The notes: generated by a model from the sequence alone, not told the origin. Shown: positions 6,039 through 13,937, numbered from the stretch's first letter. The stretch is 15,997 nucleotides of DNA from CAZHDI01 sp964531285 (GCA_964531285.1 CAZHDI010000080.1:1-15997); one strand, 5' to 3'. Program-made: numbers and translations.

Positions 6039-8237
6039 ATGACCGAGAGCCTGTTTCCAGAAGACCCCCCGCCGACGGTCCAGGTGCTGCTGCCGCTGCC
6101 CCTGGCGGGCCCCTATGACTATTTGGTGCCCGAGGGGGCGGCCCTGCCGGCGCGGGGCACGCATGTGACCGTTCCCCTGGGCCCGCGGGTGATGCGCGGC
6201 GTGGTCTGGGGGCCGGGCGCGGCGGACGTGGATGCCGCCAGGCTCAAGCCCCTCGAGACGATCCTCGCTGACGCGCCGGCGCTCCCCGATCAGCTTTGCG
6301 ATTTTGTGGACTGGGTGGCGGCCTATACGGTTCAGCCGCCCGGATCGGTCCTGGCGCTCGCCTTGCGCTCCACGGCCGCGCTGGAGCCGCCCCGGATAAA
6401 GACCCTGGTGCGCCGGTCGGCCGGGGAACCGGATCGGATGACCCCGGCGCGTCAGCGGGTGCTGGCCGTGGCGGCGGATGGGCAGGCGCGGGCGCCGGGC
6501 GATCTCGCGGGCGAGGCGGGCGTGGGCGCGTCCGTGGTCAAGGGGCTTGTGGCGCAAGGCGCGTTGGAGACCGTCGAGATGCGGGAGGACCCGCCCTTCG
6601 AGGTGCCTGACCCTGCGCGGCCCGGCAAGGTGCTCTCGCCGATGCAGGACGAGGCCGCGCAGGCGTTGCGTTCGGTGGTGCAAGAGGGGGCCTTCGCCCC
6701 GGTACTGCTCGACGGGGTCACGGGGTCGGGCAAGACGGAAGTCTATTTCGAGGCCGTGGCCGAGGCGCTCGCGGCGGGGCGTCAGGTGCTGATCCTGTTG
6801 CCGGAAATCGCCCTCACGGTGCAGTTTCTCGATCGCTTCGCGGTCCGGTTCGGCTGCCGTCCGGCGGGCTGGCATTCGGATCTGGGCTCGAAAGCACGTC
6901 GGCGCACCTGGCGCGCGGTGGCCAATGGCGAGGCGCGGGTCGTGGTCGGCGCGCGCTCGGCGCTGTTTCTTCCCTATACGGATCTGGGGCTCATCATCGT
7001 CGATGAAGAGCATGAAAGCGCGTTCAAGCAGGAAGAAGGCGTGATCTATCATGCCCGCGACATGGCCGTGGTGCGCGCCCGTCTGGCGGGCTGCCCGGTG
7101 GTGCTGGCCTCAGCCACGCCGTCCCTGGAAACATTGACCAATGCAGAGTCCGGACGATATGCGGCGGTGTCTCTGCCGGTGCGCGCCGGCACCGCCGTCA
7201 TGCCGCGTGTCGAGGCCATCGATTTGCGTCAGGCGCCGCCGCCGGGGCGCGACCGCTGGCTGTCGCCGGTGCTCGTTCAGGCGGTCACCGAGACCTTGGA
7301 GCGCCAGGAGCAGGCGTTGTTGTTCCTCAACCGGCGGGGCTATGCGCCGCTGGTAATCTGCCGGGCCTGCGGGCACCGGATGACCGCGCCGGATACCGAA
7401 TCCTGGCTCGTGGAACATCGGTATGCCAACCGTCTGGTGTGTCATCAGACCGGCTATTCGATCCCGCGCCCCAAGCTGTGTCCGGCGTGCGGCGAGGAGG
7501 ACACCTTGCAGTCCTGCGGTCCGGGCGTGGAGCGCGTGGCGGAAGAAGCCCAGGCGCTGTTTCCCGATGCGCGCACGGCGATCATGTCGAGCGATGCGAT
7601 CCAAAGTCCCTCCCAGGCGCAAGGTTTGATCGATGCGATGCAGACCGGCGCCATCGATCTGTTGATCGGAACACAGATGGTCGCCAAAGGGCATAATTTC
7701 CCGATGCTGACGCTTGTGGGCGTGGTGGATGCCGATCTGGGGCTCAATGGCGGGGATCTGCGCGCGGCGGAGCGGACCTATCAACTTTTGCATCAGGTGT
7801 CGGGCCGGGCCGGGCGGGCCGAGCGGCCGGGACGGGTCCTGCTCCAGACCTATCAGCCGGAGCATCCGGTCATGCAGGCGCTGGTGGCGGGCGACCGGGA
7901 TGCCTTCATCGCGGCGGAAAGTGCCGGCCGGGCCCAGGCGGCGATGCCGCCATTCGGACGGCTGGCGGCCCTGATCCTCACCTCGCCCGATAATCAGGCG
8001 CTTCATGATTTGGGGCGGGCGCTGGCTCAGGCGGCGCCGCGCGGGCAGGGGGTCGAGGTGCTCGGCCCGGCCATGGCCCCGATCGCGCTTCTGCGCGGGC
8101 GCCACCGCATGCGGTTTCTTGTGAAGGCGGGGCGCGACGTGGATCTTCAAGTGTTTCTGCGGACCTGGCTGGCGCGCGTTAAAGTCCCCGGCAAGGTGCG
8201 CCTCGCGGTCGATGTGGACCCGTACAGTTTCCTGTAG
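6039..8237 (+). CDS. priA: Primosomal protein N' (replication restart helicase PriA)
   Basis: This is a superfamily 2 3'-5' DNA helicase that recognises stalled or D-loop forks and reloads the replisome. The 732 residues are typical. The N-terminal 3' DNA-binding domain (about 14-115) starts with VQVLLPLPLAGPYDYLVPEG. The helicase shows Walker A GVTGSGKT (226-233), the DEEH box (322-325), SATPS (358-362) and motif VI QVSGRAGR (586-593). The cysteine-rich insert is unusual. C441, C444, C481 and C484 match zinc site 1 of E. coli-type PriA. At the exact spacing of site 2 only C468 remains, with A450, T453 and T471 in place of the other three cysteines. The start is the ATG that places VQVLLPLPL at the usual distance; no clear ribosome-binding site precedes it. 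It is divergent from the transaldolase gene. Helicase identity is certain. Confidence 0.96.
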   Translation: MTESLFPEDPPPTVQVLLPLPLAGPYDYLVPEGAALPARGTHVTVPLGPRVMRGVVWGPGAADVDAARLKPLETILADAPALPDQLCDFVDWVAAYTVQPPGSVLALALRSTAALEPPRIKTLVRRSAGEPDRMTPARQRVLAVAADGQARAPGDLAGEAGVGASVVKGLVAQGALETVEMREDPPFEVPDPARPGKVLSPMQDEAAQALRSVVQEGAFAPVLLDGVTGSGKTEVYFEAVAEALAAGRQVLILLPEIALTVQFLDRFAVRFGCRPAGWHSDLGSKARRRTWRAVANGEARVVVGARSALFLPYTDLGLIIVDEEHESAFKQEEGVIYHARDMAVVRARLAGCPVVLASATPSLETLTNAESGRYAAVSLPVRAGTAVMPRVEAIDLRQAPPPGRDRWLSPVLVQAVTETLERQEQALLFLNRRGYAPLVICRACGHRMTAPDTESWLVEHRYANRLVCHQTGYSIPRPKLCPACGEEDTLQSCGPGVERVAEEAQALFPDARTAIMSSDAIQSPSQAQGLIDAMQTGAIDLLIGTQMVAKGHNFPMLTLVGVVDADLGLNGGDLRAAERTYQLLHQVSGRAGRAERPGRVLLQTYQPEHPVMQALVAGDRDAFIAAESAGRAQAAMPPFGRLAALILTSPDNQALHDLGRALAQAAPRGQGVEVLGPAMAPIALLRGRHRMRFLVKAGRDVDLQVFLRTWLARVKVPGKVRLAVDVDPYSFL

Positions 8238-8242
8238 GCCGC

Positions 8243-8255
8243 CCGGCTTGGCCGG
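8243..8255 (+). terminator. Short hairpin after priA
   Basis: CCGGC (8243-8247), loop TTG, GCCGG (8251-8255), beginning 6 bases after the priA stop. The stem is short and no T-run follows, so terminator function is doubtful. Confidence 0.25.
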
Positions 8256-8285
8256 TGGGGAAACTGCGCCTACCATGCCCCCAAG

Positions 8286-8305
8286 CGCCGGAGGATGAAC
8301 CGGCG
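8286..8305 (+). promoter_or_regulatory. Inverted repeat upstream of the PQQ dehydrogenase gene
   Basis: CGCCGG (8286-8291) is perfectly inverted as CCGGCG (8300-8305) around an 8-base loop, AGGATGAA. It lies 50 bases before the dehydrogenase ATG. It could be a leader hairpin, a regulator site or the end of the priA transcript. No clear promoter hexamers were found in 8238-8355. Confidence 0.3.
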
Positions 8306-8355
8306 GACCACACAAGCGGCAGCGCCGGAATAAGGCGACCGCGCCGAGGGAGGGA

Positions 8356-10491
8356 ATGATGATCAGCAACACCCAGTGGATTGCCGCCGGATGTGCGGCG
8401 CTCATGATGGCGGCGGGCGGCGTGACCAGTGCGGCCGCCGGGCAACCGGCAGCGGCGGTCGATACCGCACGGATCATCGGGGCAGATGCCGAGCCGGGCA
8501 ATTGGATGGCCCATGGCCGGACCTATTCGGAACAGCGGTTCTCGCCGCTCGATACGATCAACACCGATACGGTGGGCGATCTGGGTCTGGCCTGGCATGT
8601 GGATCTCAACACACGGCGCGGGGTCGAGGCGACGCCGCTCATCGTCGATGGGGTCATGTATGTGACCGGTCCCTGGGGCGTTGCCTGGGCGCTCGATGCC
8701 AAGACGGGCGAGGAACTCTGGTTCCACGACCCGCAGGTGGACAAGGCCTGGGGCCAGAAGGGCTGCTGCGACACGGTGAACCGGGGCGCGGCGGTCTATG
8801 ACGGCTCGGTCTTCCTGGCCAGCTTCGACGGCTATCTGTGGTCGCTCGATGCCAAGACCGGCGCGGTCAACTGGAAGGTCAACACCATCGACCGCACCAA
8901 GTCCTACACCATCACCGGCGCGCCGCGCGTGGTGGACGGCAAGGTGTTCATCGGCAATGGCGGTGCTGAATATGGCGTGCGCGGCTATTTCTCCGCCTAC
9001 GACACAAAGACCGGCGACATGCTGTGGCGCTTCTATACGGTGCCCAATGCGCCGGATCGGCCACAAGAGGGCGCCCATCTGGAGGCCGCGCTCGATACCT
9101 GGGACCCGGACGGCGCATGGACGGTCTCGGGCGGCGGCGGCACGGTTTGGGATTCGTACGCCTATGATCCTGAGTTGGGCCTTCTTTATGTCGGCGTCGG
9201 CAACGGCTCACCCTGGTCGCGCGATGTCCGCTCCCCGGCGGGCGGCGACAATCTCTATCTGTCCTCGATCCTGGCCGTAAATGCCGAGACGGGCGAGTTG
9301 GTTTGGCATTACCAGACAACGCCTGCGGACAATTGGGATTACACGGCCACGCAGCACATGATCCTGGCCGAGCTTGAGATCGACGGCACGATGCGCGACG
9401 TGATCATGCAGGCGCCCAAGAACGGGTTCTTCTATGTGCTTGACCGTCAGACCGGCGAACTTCTGAAAGCCGATCCTTACGTGCCGGTCAATTGGGCGTC
9501 CCATGTGGACCTGACCACGGGGCGGCCCGTGGAGACCGGCGCCGGGGTCTATACGGACGCGCCAGCCCTGGTGTTTCCAGGCCCGATCGGCGGGCATAAC
9601 TGGCATCCGATGGCCTATTCTCAGCGCACGAACCTTGTCTATATCCCCGCGCTTGAAGTGCCGGCGCTGTTCGAGGCGGCGCCCGAGGGCCAGGAACGCC
9701 GCGAGGGCTGGTGGAATACCGGGACGGTGAGCGGCAACACCAATGATGTGCCGCCGGAACTGGTCAAGGGCCGCGTGTTGGCCTGGGATCCGGTCAAGGC
9801 CGAAGAGGTCTGGCGGTATGAGCATTGGGGGCCGTGGAACGGCGGTCTTCTGGCCACGGCGGGGGGGCTTGTGTTCCAGGGCGGCGGCGACGGGCTGTTG
9901 CGGGCGTTCAAGGACGACACCGGTGAGATCCTGTGGACCGCGCCGGGGCAGACCGGCATCATCGCACCGCCGGTCACCTATGAGATCGATGGCGAACAGT
10001 ATCTCAGTGTTGCGGTGGGCTGGGGCGGTGTGGCTGCGCTGGTCTATGGCCGGGGCGTGCGCCAGGAGGCCAATTCCCATCTGGGCCGTGTGCTGACCTT
10101 CAAGCTCGGGGCGGATGGGACACTGCCGCCCAAGCCGGGCGCGGCCGAGATCCCCGCACCACCGGCTCCGATCGGCACGGATGAGGATATTCGCGCGGGT
10201 CTTGGTCTTTACAATGATTATTGTGCCGCCTGTCACGGTGTCGGCGCGGTCGGCGGCGGGGTCATTCCGGATCTGCGGCACTCCACGCCCGAGGTGCACG
10301 GCCTTTGGACCGAGATCGTCCTTGAGGGCATGCTCGCGGCGAATGGCATGGCAAGTTTCGCGGACTGGCTGACGCCCGAGGATCTGGAGAACATTCGCGC
10401 CTATGTCATCCACCGGGCCCATGAAGGCGATATTCCGGATGGCTCGGCGCTGCCGGTGCCGGCGGACGCACCGTCCACAGAGGAAAACTGA
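8356..10491 (+). CDS. PQQ-dependent quinohemoprotein alcohol dehydrogenase (type II, with C-terminal cytochrome c)
   Basis: This is a periplasmic enzyme that oxidises alcohols or aldehydes with pyrroloquinoline quinone and passes electrons through its own heme c to the respiratory chain. The 711 residues match type II quinohemoproteins. A signal peptide ends near residue 28 (SAAA|GQ). The eight-bladed propeller has repeats of LWSLDAKTGAVNW type. The adjacent-cysteine disulfide that stacks on PQQ is C137-C138. Metal and PQQ ligands fit E205 (GGAEYG), N283 (GVGNGSPW) and the catalytic base D328 (DNWDYT). T330 sits two residues after that Asp, where lanthanide-dependent enzymes have Asp, so Ca2+ is the likely metal. 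The cytochrome c domain has CAACH (C623, C626, H627), with M665 a candidate axial ligand. A GAGGGAGGG run precedes ATG 8356; ATG 8359 is an alternative. No pqq genes are in the window. The substrate is unknown. Confidence 0.93.
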   Translation: MMISNTQWIAAGCAALMMAAGGVTSAAAGQPAAAVDTARIIGADAEPGNWMAHGRTYSEQRFSPLDTINTDTVGDLGLAWHVDLNTRRGVEATPLIVDGVMYVTGPWGVAWALDAKTGEELWFHDPQVDKAWGQKGCCDTVNRGAAVYDGSVFLASFDGYLWSLDAKTGAVNWKVNTIDRTKSYTITGAPRVVDGKVFIGNGGAEYGVRGYFSAYDTKTGDMLWRFYTVPNAPDRPQEGAHLEAALDTWDPDGAWTVSGGGGTVWDSYAYDPELGLLYVGVGNGSPWSRDVRSPAGGDNLYLSSILAVNAETGELVWHYQTTPADNWDYTATQHMILAELEIDGTMRDVIMQAPKNGFFYVLDRQTGELLKADPYVPVNWASHVDLTTGRPVETGAGVYTDAPALVFPGPIGGHNWHPMAYSQRTNLVYIPALEVPALFEAAPEGQERREGWWNTGTVSGNTNDVPPELVKGRVLAWDPVKAEEVWRYEHWGPWNGGLLATAGGLVFQGGGDGLLRAFKDDTGEILWTAPGQTGIIAPPVTYEIDGEQYLSVAVGWGGVAALVYGRGVRQEANSHLGRVLTFKLGADGTLPPKPGAAEIPAPPAPIGTDEDIRAGLGLYNDYCAACHGVGAVGGGVIPDLRHSTPEVHGLWTEIVLEGMLAANGMASFADWLTPEDLENIRAYVIHRAHEGDIPDGSALPVPADAPSTEEN

Positions 10492-10492
10492 T

Positions 10493-11419
10493 ATGACATT
10501 GAAACGGCGCCTGATAGCGGGTGGCTTGGGCCTTGGGCTGCTCGCGGGGGCCTTCGCCATGGCGGCGCCGGTCTGGGCTGTCGAGCCGGACCCGGCCATT
10601 GCCTGCTCGTTCTGCGACATGTGGAACGGGGACCGGGCGCCGTTTCAGGTCTTCGGCAATACCTATTATGTCGGGACCGGCGGTCTTGGCGCGGTTCTGA
10701 TCGCGTCGGACGAGGGGCATATCCTGCTCGACGGGGCCTTGCCGCAATCGGCGCCGATAATCGATGCCAATATCCGCGCGCTCGGCTTCAAGACCGAGGA
10801 TGTGGTCTATATCGCCAATTCCCATGCGCATTTCGATCATGCCGGCGGCATCAACGCGCTCCAGACGGTCAGCGGCGCCGCGGTCCTGGCCAGTCCCCAT
10901 GGGGCGCAGACCCTCGCGACGGGCGATCTGCTCGGCGATGATCCGCAGGCGGCCTTTCCGGCTCACTTCCGTCAGTTTCCGGCCGTCGCCAACACGCAGG
11001 CGGTGGCGGATGGCGAATCGGTCCGTGTCGGCCCCGTGACCTTGACCGCCCATCACACGCCGGGCCATACGCCGGGCAGCACCGCCTGGACCTGGGAATC
11101 CTGCGAAGGCGAGCGCTGCGTGAGCATGGCCTATGCCGACAGTCTGAACGCGGTTTCGGCGCCCGGTTTTCTGTTCACCGGATCGGACGGCGCACCGAGC
11201 CGCGAGGCGGCCTTCCGGGCGTCCATCGAGACGGTGCGGGATCTGCCGTGCGATATTCTGCTTGCGCCCCATCCGGAGTTCACGGACCTGGCTCAGCAGC
11301 TCGCCGCAAGGGAGGCCGGTGCGTCGGGCAATCCGTTCATCGATCCCACGGCCTGCGGGCGCTATGCCGATGCCGCCCTTGAGCGGCTTGAGGCCCGGCT
11401 TGCCGAAGAGCAGGATTAA
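10493..11419 (+). CDS. Subclass B3-type metallo-beta-lactamase
   Basis: This is an exported zinc hydrolase of the metallo-beta-lactamase fold, subclass B3, which opens beta-lactam rings in the periplasm. Of 308 residues, a signal peptide covers about 1-29 (ending APVWA|VEP). All B3 zinc ligands are present: H111, H113, D115 and H116 in NSHAHFDHAGG, H192 in HHTPGHTPGS, and H260 in LLAPHPEF. C253 and C288 fit the B3-specific disulfide, and the core (YVGTGGLGAVLI, GHILLDGALPQSAP, ADSLNAVSAPGF) is typical of that subclass. ATG 10493 is chosen because AGAGGA (10479-10484) precedes it by 8 bases and a signal peptide follows directly; it lies one base after the dehydrogenase stop, so the two are translationally coupled. 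Other B3-fold proteins cleave lactones or other esters, so a metabolic substrate remains possible. Confidence 0.9.
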   Translation: MTLKRRLIAGGLGLGLLAGAFAMAAPVWAVEPDPAIACSFCDMWNGDRAPFQVFGNTYYVGTGGLGAVLIASDEGHILLDGALPQSAPIIDANIRALGFKTEDVVYIANSHAHFDHAGGINALQTVSGAAVLASPHGAQTLATGDLLGDDPQAAFPAHFRQFPAVANTQAVADGESVRVGPVTLTAHHTPGHTPGSTAWTWESCEGERCVSMAYADSLNAVSAPGFLFTGSDGAPSREAAFRASIETVRDLPCDILLAPHPEFTDLAQQLAAREAGASGNPFIDPTACGRYADAALERLEARLAEEQD

Positions 11420-12345
11420 TCCGCCGGCGCCATCGGGTTGGCGATTGTCTCGACCAGACCGGGTTCGCGCCCGCCATAGGTGATCTGCGAGCCCGTGAGC
11501 ACCAGGGACCGGTCCTGATCGGTCAGGGCCACATTGGTGATGAGCGGCTGGCTCCAGGCGATCCGGTGCCCGATCGTGCCGTCCGGCGCGATGATCAGGA
11601 GCCGCCCCGTGCCGTAGACCGCGAGATAAAGATTGCCGGCGGCATCGCGCTCCAGCCCGTCGGGTCCGGGCAGCGGATAACGGTCGATGGGCACGAGGCC
11701 CGCATCGCTCAGATCGATGAAAACCGCCGGTGCGCCGATCCGGCCTGCGTCCGTGACGGGGAAGCGCAGCACCCGCCCGCCGAGATGCTCCGAGACCAGA
11801 ACCTCCTGGCGAAGGGCGTCAAAATAGACGCCGTTGGCATAATCGAGTCCCTCGGCAAGCCGGGTGATGCGGCCCTCGGCGGACAGATACATCAAGGCGC
11901 CCTGGCCCTTGGCGCCGACCCTGAAGTCTCCGGCGGCCGAAAAATAGACCCCGCCCCGATCATCGGCGCTGGCGTCGTTGGGGTTGATGAAGATCCGGTT
12001 TTCGGTGTCGCGGGTCAGGGGCGAGCCGGCCGGCGTGCCGTCGGCATCGATGATCACCACCTGATTGGGCCCATGGCACAAGAGGGCATAGCCCGGCCCA
12101 TAAGGCGCGATGCTGGTCGGCAGACAATCGTCCTGCTCGAACAGGGTCGTGTGCGCGCCGGTGTCCGGGTCCCAGGCGACGATCCGGTCCCGCCGCATTT
12201 CCGCGAACAGCACGCGGCCGTCCGCGATCAGCGGCGCTTCCGGATAGTACGCCTCGAGGCTTGCCGCGTGCGCGTCAGGCGTTGTCGGGAGCCAGCACAG
12301 GGCCGCGATCGCCGCGATCAGCCTCTTCGCCGTCAGAGGTTTCAT
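11416..12345 (-). CDS. Exported SMP-30/gluconolactonase-like beta-propeller protein
   Basis: This is a six-bladed beta-propeller of the SMP-30/gluconolactonase/LRE-like group, whose members are metal-dependent lactonases or esterases. From the ATG at 12345 the protein has 309 residues: signal peptide MKPLTAKRLIAAIAALCWLP followed by a likely cut at DAHA|AS (after 27). Candidate metal ligands in family positions are E36 (PEAPL), N123 in NPND, N171 in ANGVYF and D229 in GPDGL, with SEHLGGRVLRF (185-195) and GNLYLAVYGTG (237-247) typical of the blades. An upstream in-frame ATG at 12402 would add 19 residues (MPSWSRCRRPPCSLCGGCG) that spoil the signal peptide, so it is rejected. The first 71 bases overlap the end of the preceding membrane-protein gene. 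Its stop shares the TTAA at 11416-11419 with the convergent lactamase gene. Substrate unknown. Confidence 0.8.
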   Translation of the reverse strand: MKPLTAKRLIAAIAALCWLPTTPDAHAASLEAYYPEAPLIADGRVLFAEMRRDRIVAWDPDTGAHTTLFEQDDCLPTSIAPYGPGYALLCHGPNQVVIIDADGTPAGSPLTRDTENRIFINPNDASADDRGGVYFSAAGDFRVGAKGQGALMYLSAEGRITRLAEGLDYANGVYFDALRQEVLVSEHLGGRVLRFPVTDAGRIGAPAVFIDLSDAGLVPIDRYPLPGPDGLERDAAGNLYLAVYGTGRLLIIAPDGTIGHRIAWSQPLITNVALTDQDRSLVLTGSQITYGGREPGLVETIANPMAPAD

Positions 12346-12973
12346 CCCACACCCACCGCAAAGCGAACAAGGAGGCCGCCGACAGCGCGACCACGACGGC
12401 AAACAGGATCGTGATGGAGCGCGTCCCGATCCACGGCACCAGCACGAAGGTGGTCACCAGCGTGCCGACAATGGAGCCCATGGACTGGGTTGCGCCGACC
12501 TGCCCCACAAGGCGCCCCGACCCGGCGGTCGAGCGCAGCATGAGGCGCACCGCGAAGGGTGTGTAGACCCCGAACAAGGAGATGGGCACCAGATTGAGCA
12601 GGAGCGCGGCGCATAACAGCCCGAACCAGCCATAGCCGACCGCATCCGGGATCGCCTCCAGGAACACCGTGCCCAGGGTCGGCAATGCGAAGAAGTAGAG
12701 CGCGGCGCCGAAGATCAGCGCCGACAGGGTCACCGGCGAGGGCGAGCGGTCGGCAAGCTGGCCGCCGAAAAACGCGCCGATCATCAGCGACAGGAGCACC
12801 GTGGAAATGAGGGCGCCCCAGGTGAAGATCGAGCCACCGAACAGCGGGTAGAGATACCGGCTGCCCAGCATCTCGAAGCCCATGATCGCCGCGCCCAGGA
12901 TGAACGCGTTGAGATAGATGACGGTCAGAAAGATGACCGTGCGGCTGGGGGACAGGCGGAGCTTGCGAATCAT
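12275..12973 (-). CDS. Integral membrane protein matching the N-terminal half of fused MFS/spermidine synthase-like proteins
   Basis: This 232-residue protein has about six transmembrane helices (near 13-33, 48-70, 81-101, 115-137, 160-180, 187-206) and a charged cytoplasmic-like tail. The stretch FEMLGSRYLYPLFGGSIFTW (33-52), with GAFFGGQLADR after it, is the signature of the membrane domain that in many bacteria is fused in front of a spermidine-synthase-like domain. Here that partner is a separate upstream gene that ends 7 bases before this start. The ATG at 12973 has GGTGAGG just upstream (GAGG with a 6-base spacer). Transported substrate and function are unknown. Its last 71 bases also encode, in another frame, the signal peptide of the beta-propeller protein, which suggests tight translational coupling. 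Confidence 0.8.
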   Translation of the reverse strand: MIRKLRLSPSRTVIFLTVIYLNAFILGAAIMGFEMLGSRYLYPLFGGSIFTWGALISTVLLSLMIGAFFGGQLADRSPSPVTLSALIFGAALYFFALPTLGTVFLEAIPDAVGYGWFGLLCAALLLNLVPISLFGVYTPFAVRLMLRSTAGSGRLVGQVGATQSMGSIVGTLVTTFVLVPWIGTRSITILFAVVVALSAASLFALRWVWDETSDGEEADRGDRGPVLAPDNA

Positions 12974-12980
12974 GACGGCC

Positions 12981-13937
12981 TCACCGGTTGCGCTTCAGGC
13001 TGTTGCGGTACCGCTCGACGGATTTGAGATAGTTCGCCGGGGCGTAATCGTCGGTGAGCACCTTTTCGGCATCGATGCGGGTGCGGATCGCCGCCCGCTC
13101 GGCCACCAGATAGCTCAGATCATAGCGCAGATCCAAAGCCTGCTGGCGCTCGGCGGCCCGTGCCGCGAGCCAGGCATCCGGCTTGCGCGGACCGTTATAG
13201 GCGATGGCGACATAGTTGCCGCGCGCCGGATAGATATCGACGCTATCGAACACCGTGCCGATGGTCGAGATGGCGTAATCATAGAGCATGGTGGTGGGGG
13301 CGATGTTCTGCACCACCACGCCGCCCGGCGCCATCTTGGACTCCAGCAATTCGTAGAACTCCTGGGTCAACAGGTGGAACGGCACATAATGACCGCGATA
13401 GGCGTCGACGAAGATCATGTCGTAGGTCTCGTCGGTCTGGCGCATGAAGATGCGCCCGTCGCGCTCGACCACCTTGAGGTTGGGGCCTTCTTTGAACCCG
13501 AAATACTCCCGGGCGATGTCGACAATGGCCGGATCGAGTTCGACGCCGGTGACATCGAGGCTCGGGATCGAGCGCGCCAGATAGGTGCTGGTGCGCCCGC
13601 CGCCCATGCCGATCATCACGGCCTTGTCGAGATTGTCCGCATAGGCGACCCCGGCGGTGAGGAACTGGGTATAGGCCGAGGGCAGTTCGAGATCGTCGTT
13701 CGGATTGTAGGTCGTCTCGTAGTAGTGGATGTTTTTGTGGCCGAACTTCAGGTAGCGGTAGCCGTTCCCCTCGGACACGATGATCGTGTTGTAGATCGAC
13801 TCCTTGCGGAGGATCTCCTCGTCCGCCCGGGCGGGAGCCGCCGTCAGCACCGTCACCGCGGCCATGGCCATGACCGCCGCCGTTATTGCGCCGAGGCCCC
13901 AGGCCCGGCAGCGCCCGCTTGTCTTTGTCCCGATCAC
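12981..13937 (-). CDS. Exported or membrane-anchored spermidine-synthase-like (SpeE-fold) protein
   Basis: This is a Rossmann-fold protein of the spermidine synthase group. From a GTG start at 13937 (AAGGGG, complement of 13944-13949, 6 bases upstream) it has 318 residues. K5, R9 and R11 are followed by a hydrophobic segment (about 12-34) and PARA|DEE (after 38), an apparent signal peptide or anchor. Then come the typical ESIYNTIIV (46-54), the SAM-binding loop IGMGGGRTS (109-117), GVELDP (131-136, E133 expected to hold the ribose), DGRIF (160-164) and VDAYRGHYVPFHLLTQEFY (177-195). True polyamine synthases have a D-x-x-D-P-x-GPA motif in that last region; it is absent here, as in the fused-MFS relatives. 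Starts further upstream (to 14123) give a long unrelated N-terminus and are less likely. It heads the operon with the membrane protein and the beta-propeller. The reaction is unknown. Confidence 0.8.
   Translation of the reverse strand: MIGTKTSGRCRAWGLGAITAAVMAMAAVTVLTAAPARADEEILRKESIYNTIIVSEGNGYRYLKFGHKNIHYYETTYNPNDDLELPSAYTQFLTAGVAYADNLDKAVMIGMGGGRTSTYLARSIPSLDVTGVELDPAIVDIAREYFGFKEGPNLKVVERDGRIFMRQTDETYDMIFVDAYRGHYVPFHLLTQEFYELLESKMAPGGVVVQNIAPTTMLYDYAISTIGTVFDSVDIYPARGNYVAIAYNGPRKPDAWLAARAAERQQALDLRYDLSYLVAERAAIRTRIDAEKVLTDDYAPANYLKSVERYRNSLKRNR

Noticed and set aside
5928..7052. 374-codon minus-strand frame opposite priA
   Set aside because: Arg/His/Pro-rich antisense of the PriA helicase region, typical of GC-rich DNA; no motif.
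7110..8501. 463-codon minus-strand frame over the end of priA and start of the PQQ dehydrogenase
   Set aside because: It crosses two well-supported genes on the other strand and has no recognisable domain.
9208..10620. 470-codon minus-strand frame opposite the PQQ dehydrogenase
   Set aside because: Antisense shadow; the opposite strand has the quinoprotein and heme c motifs in the correct order.
12346..12402. 19-residue extension of the beta-propeller protein
   Set aside because: The Cys/Arg-rich extension would precede a classical signal peptide and is unlikely to be translated.
11566..12414. 282-codon plus-strand frame opposite the beta-propeller gene
   Set aside because: The minus strand has a signal peptide and SMP-30 motifs; the plus-strand product has none.
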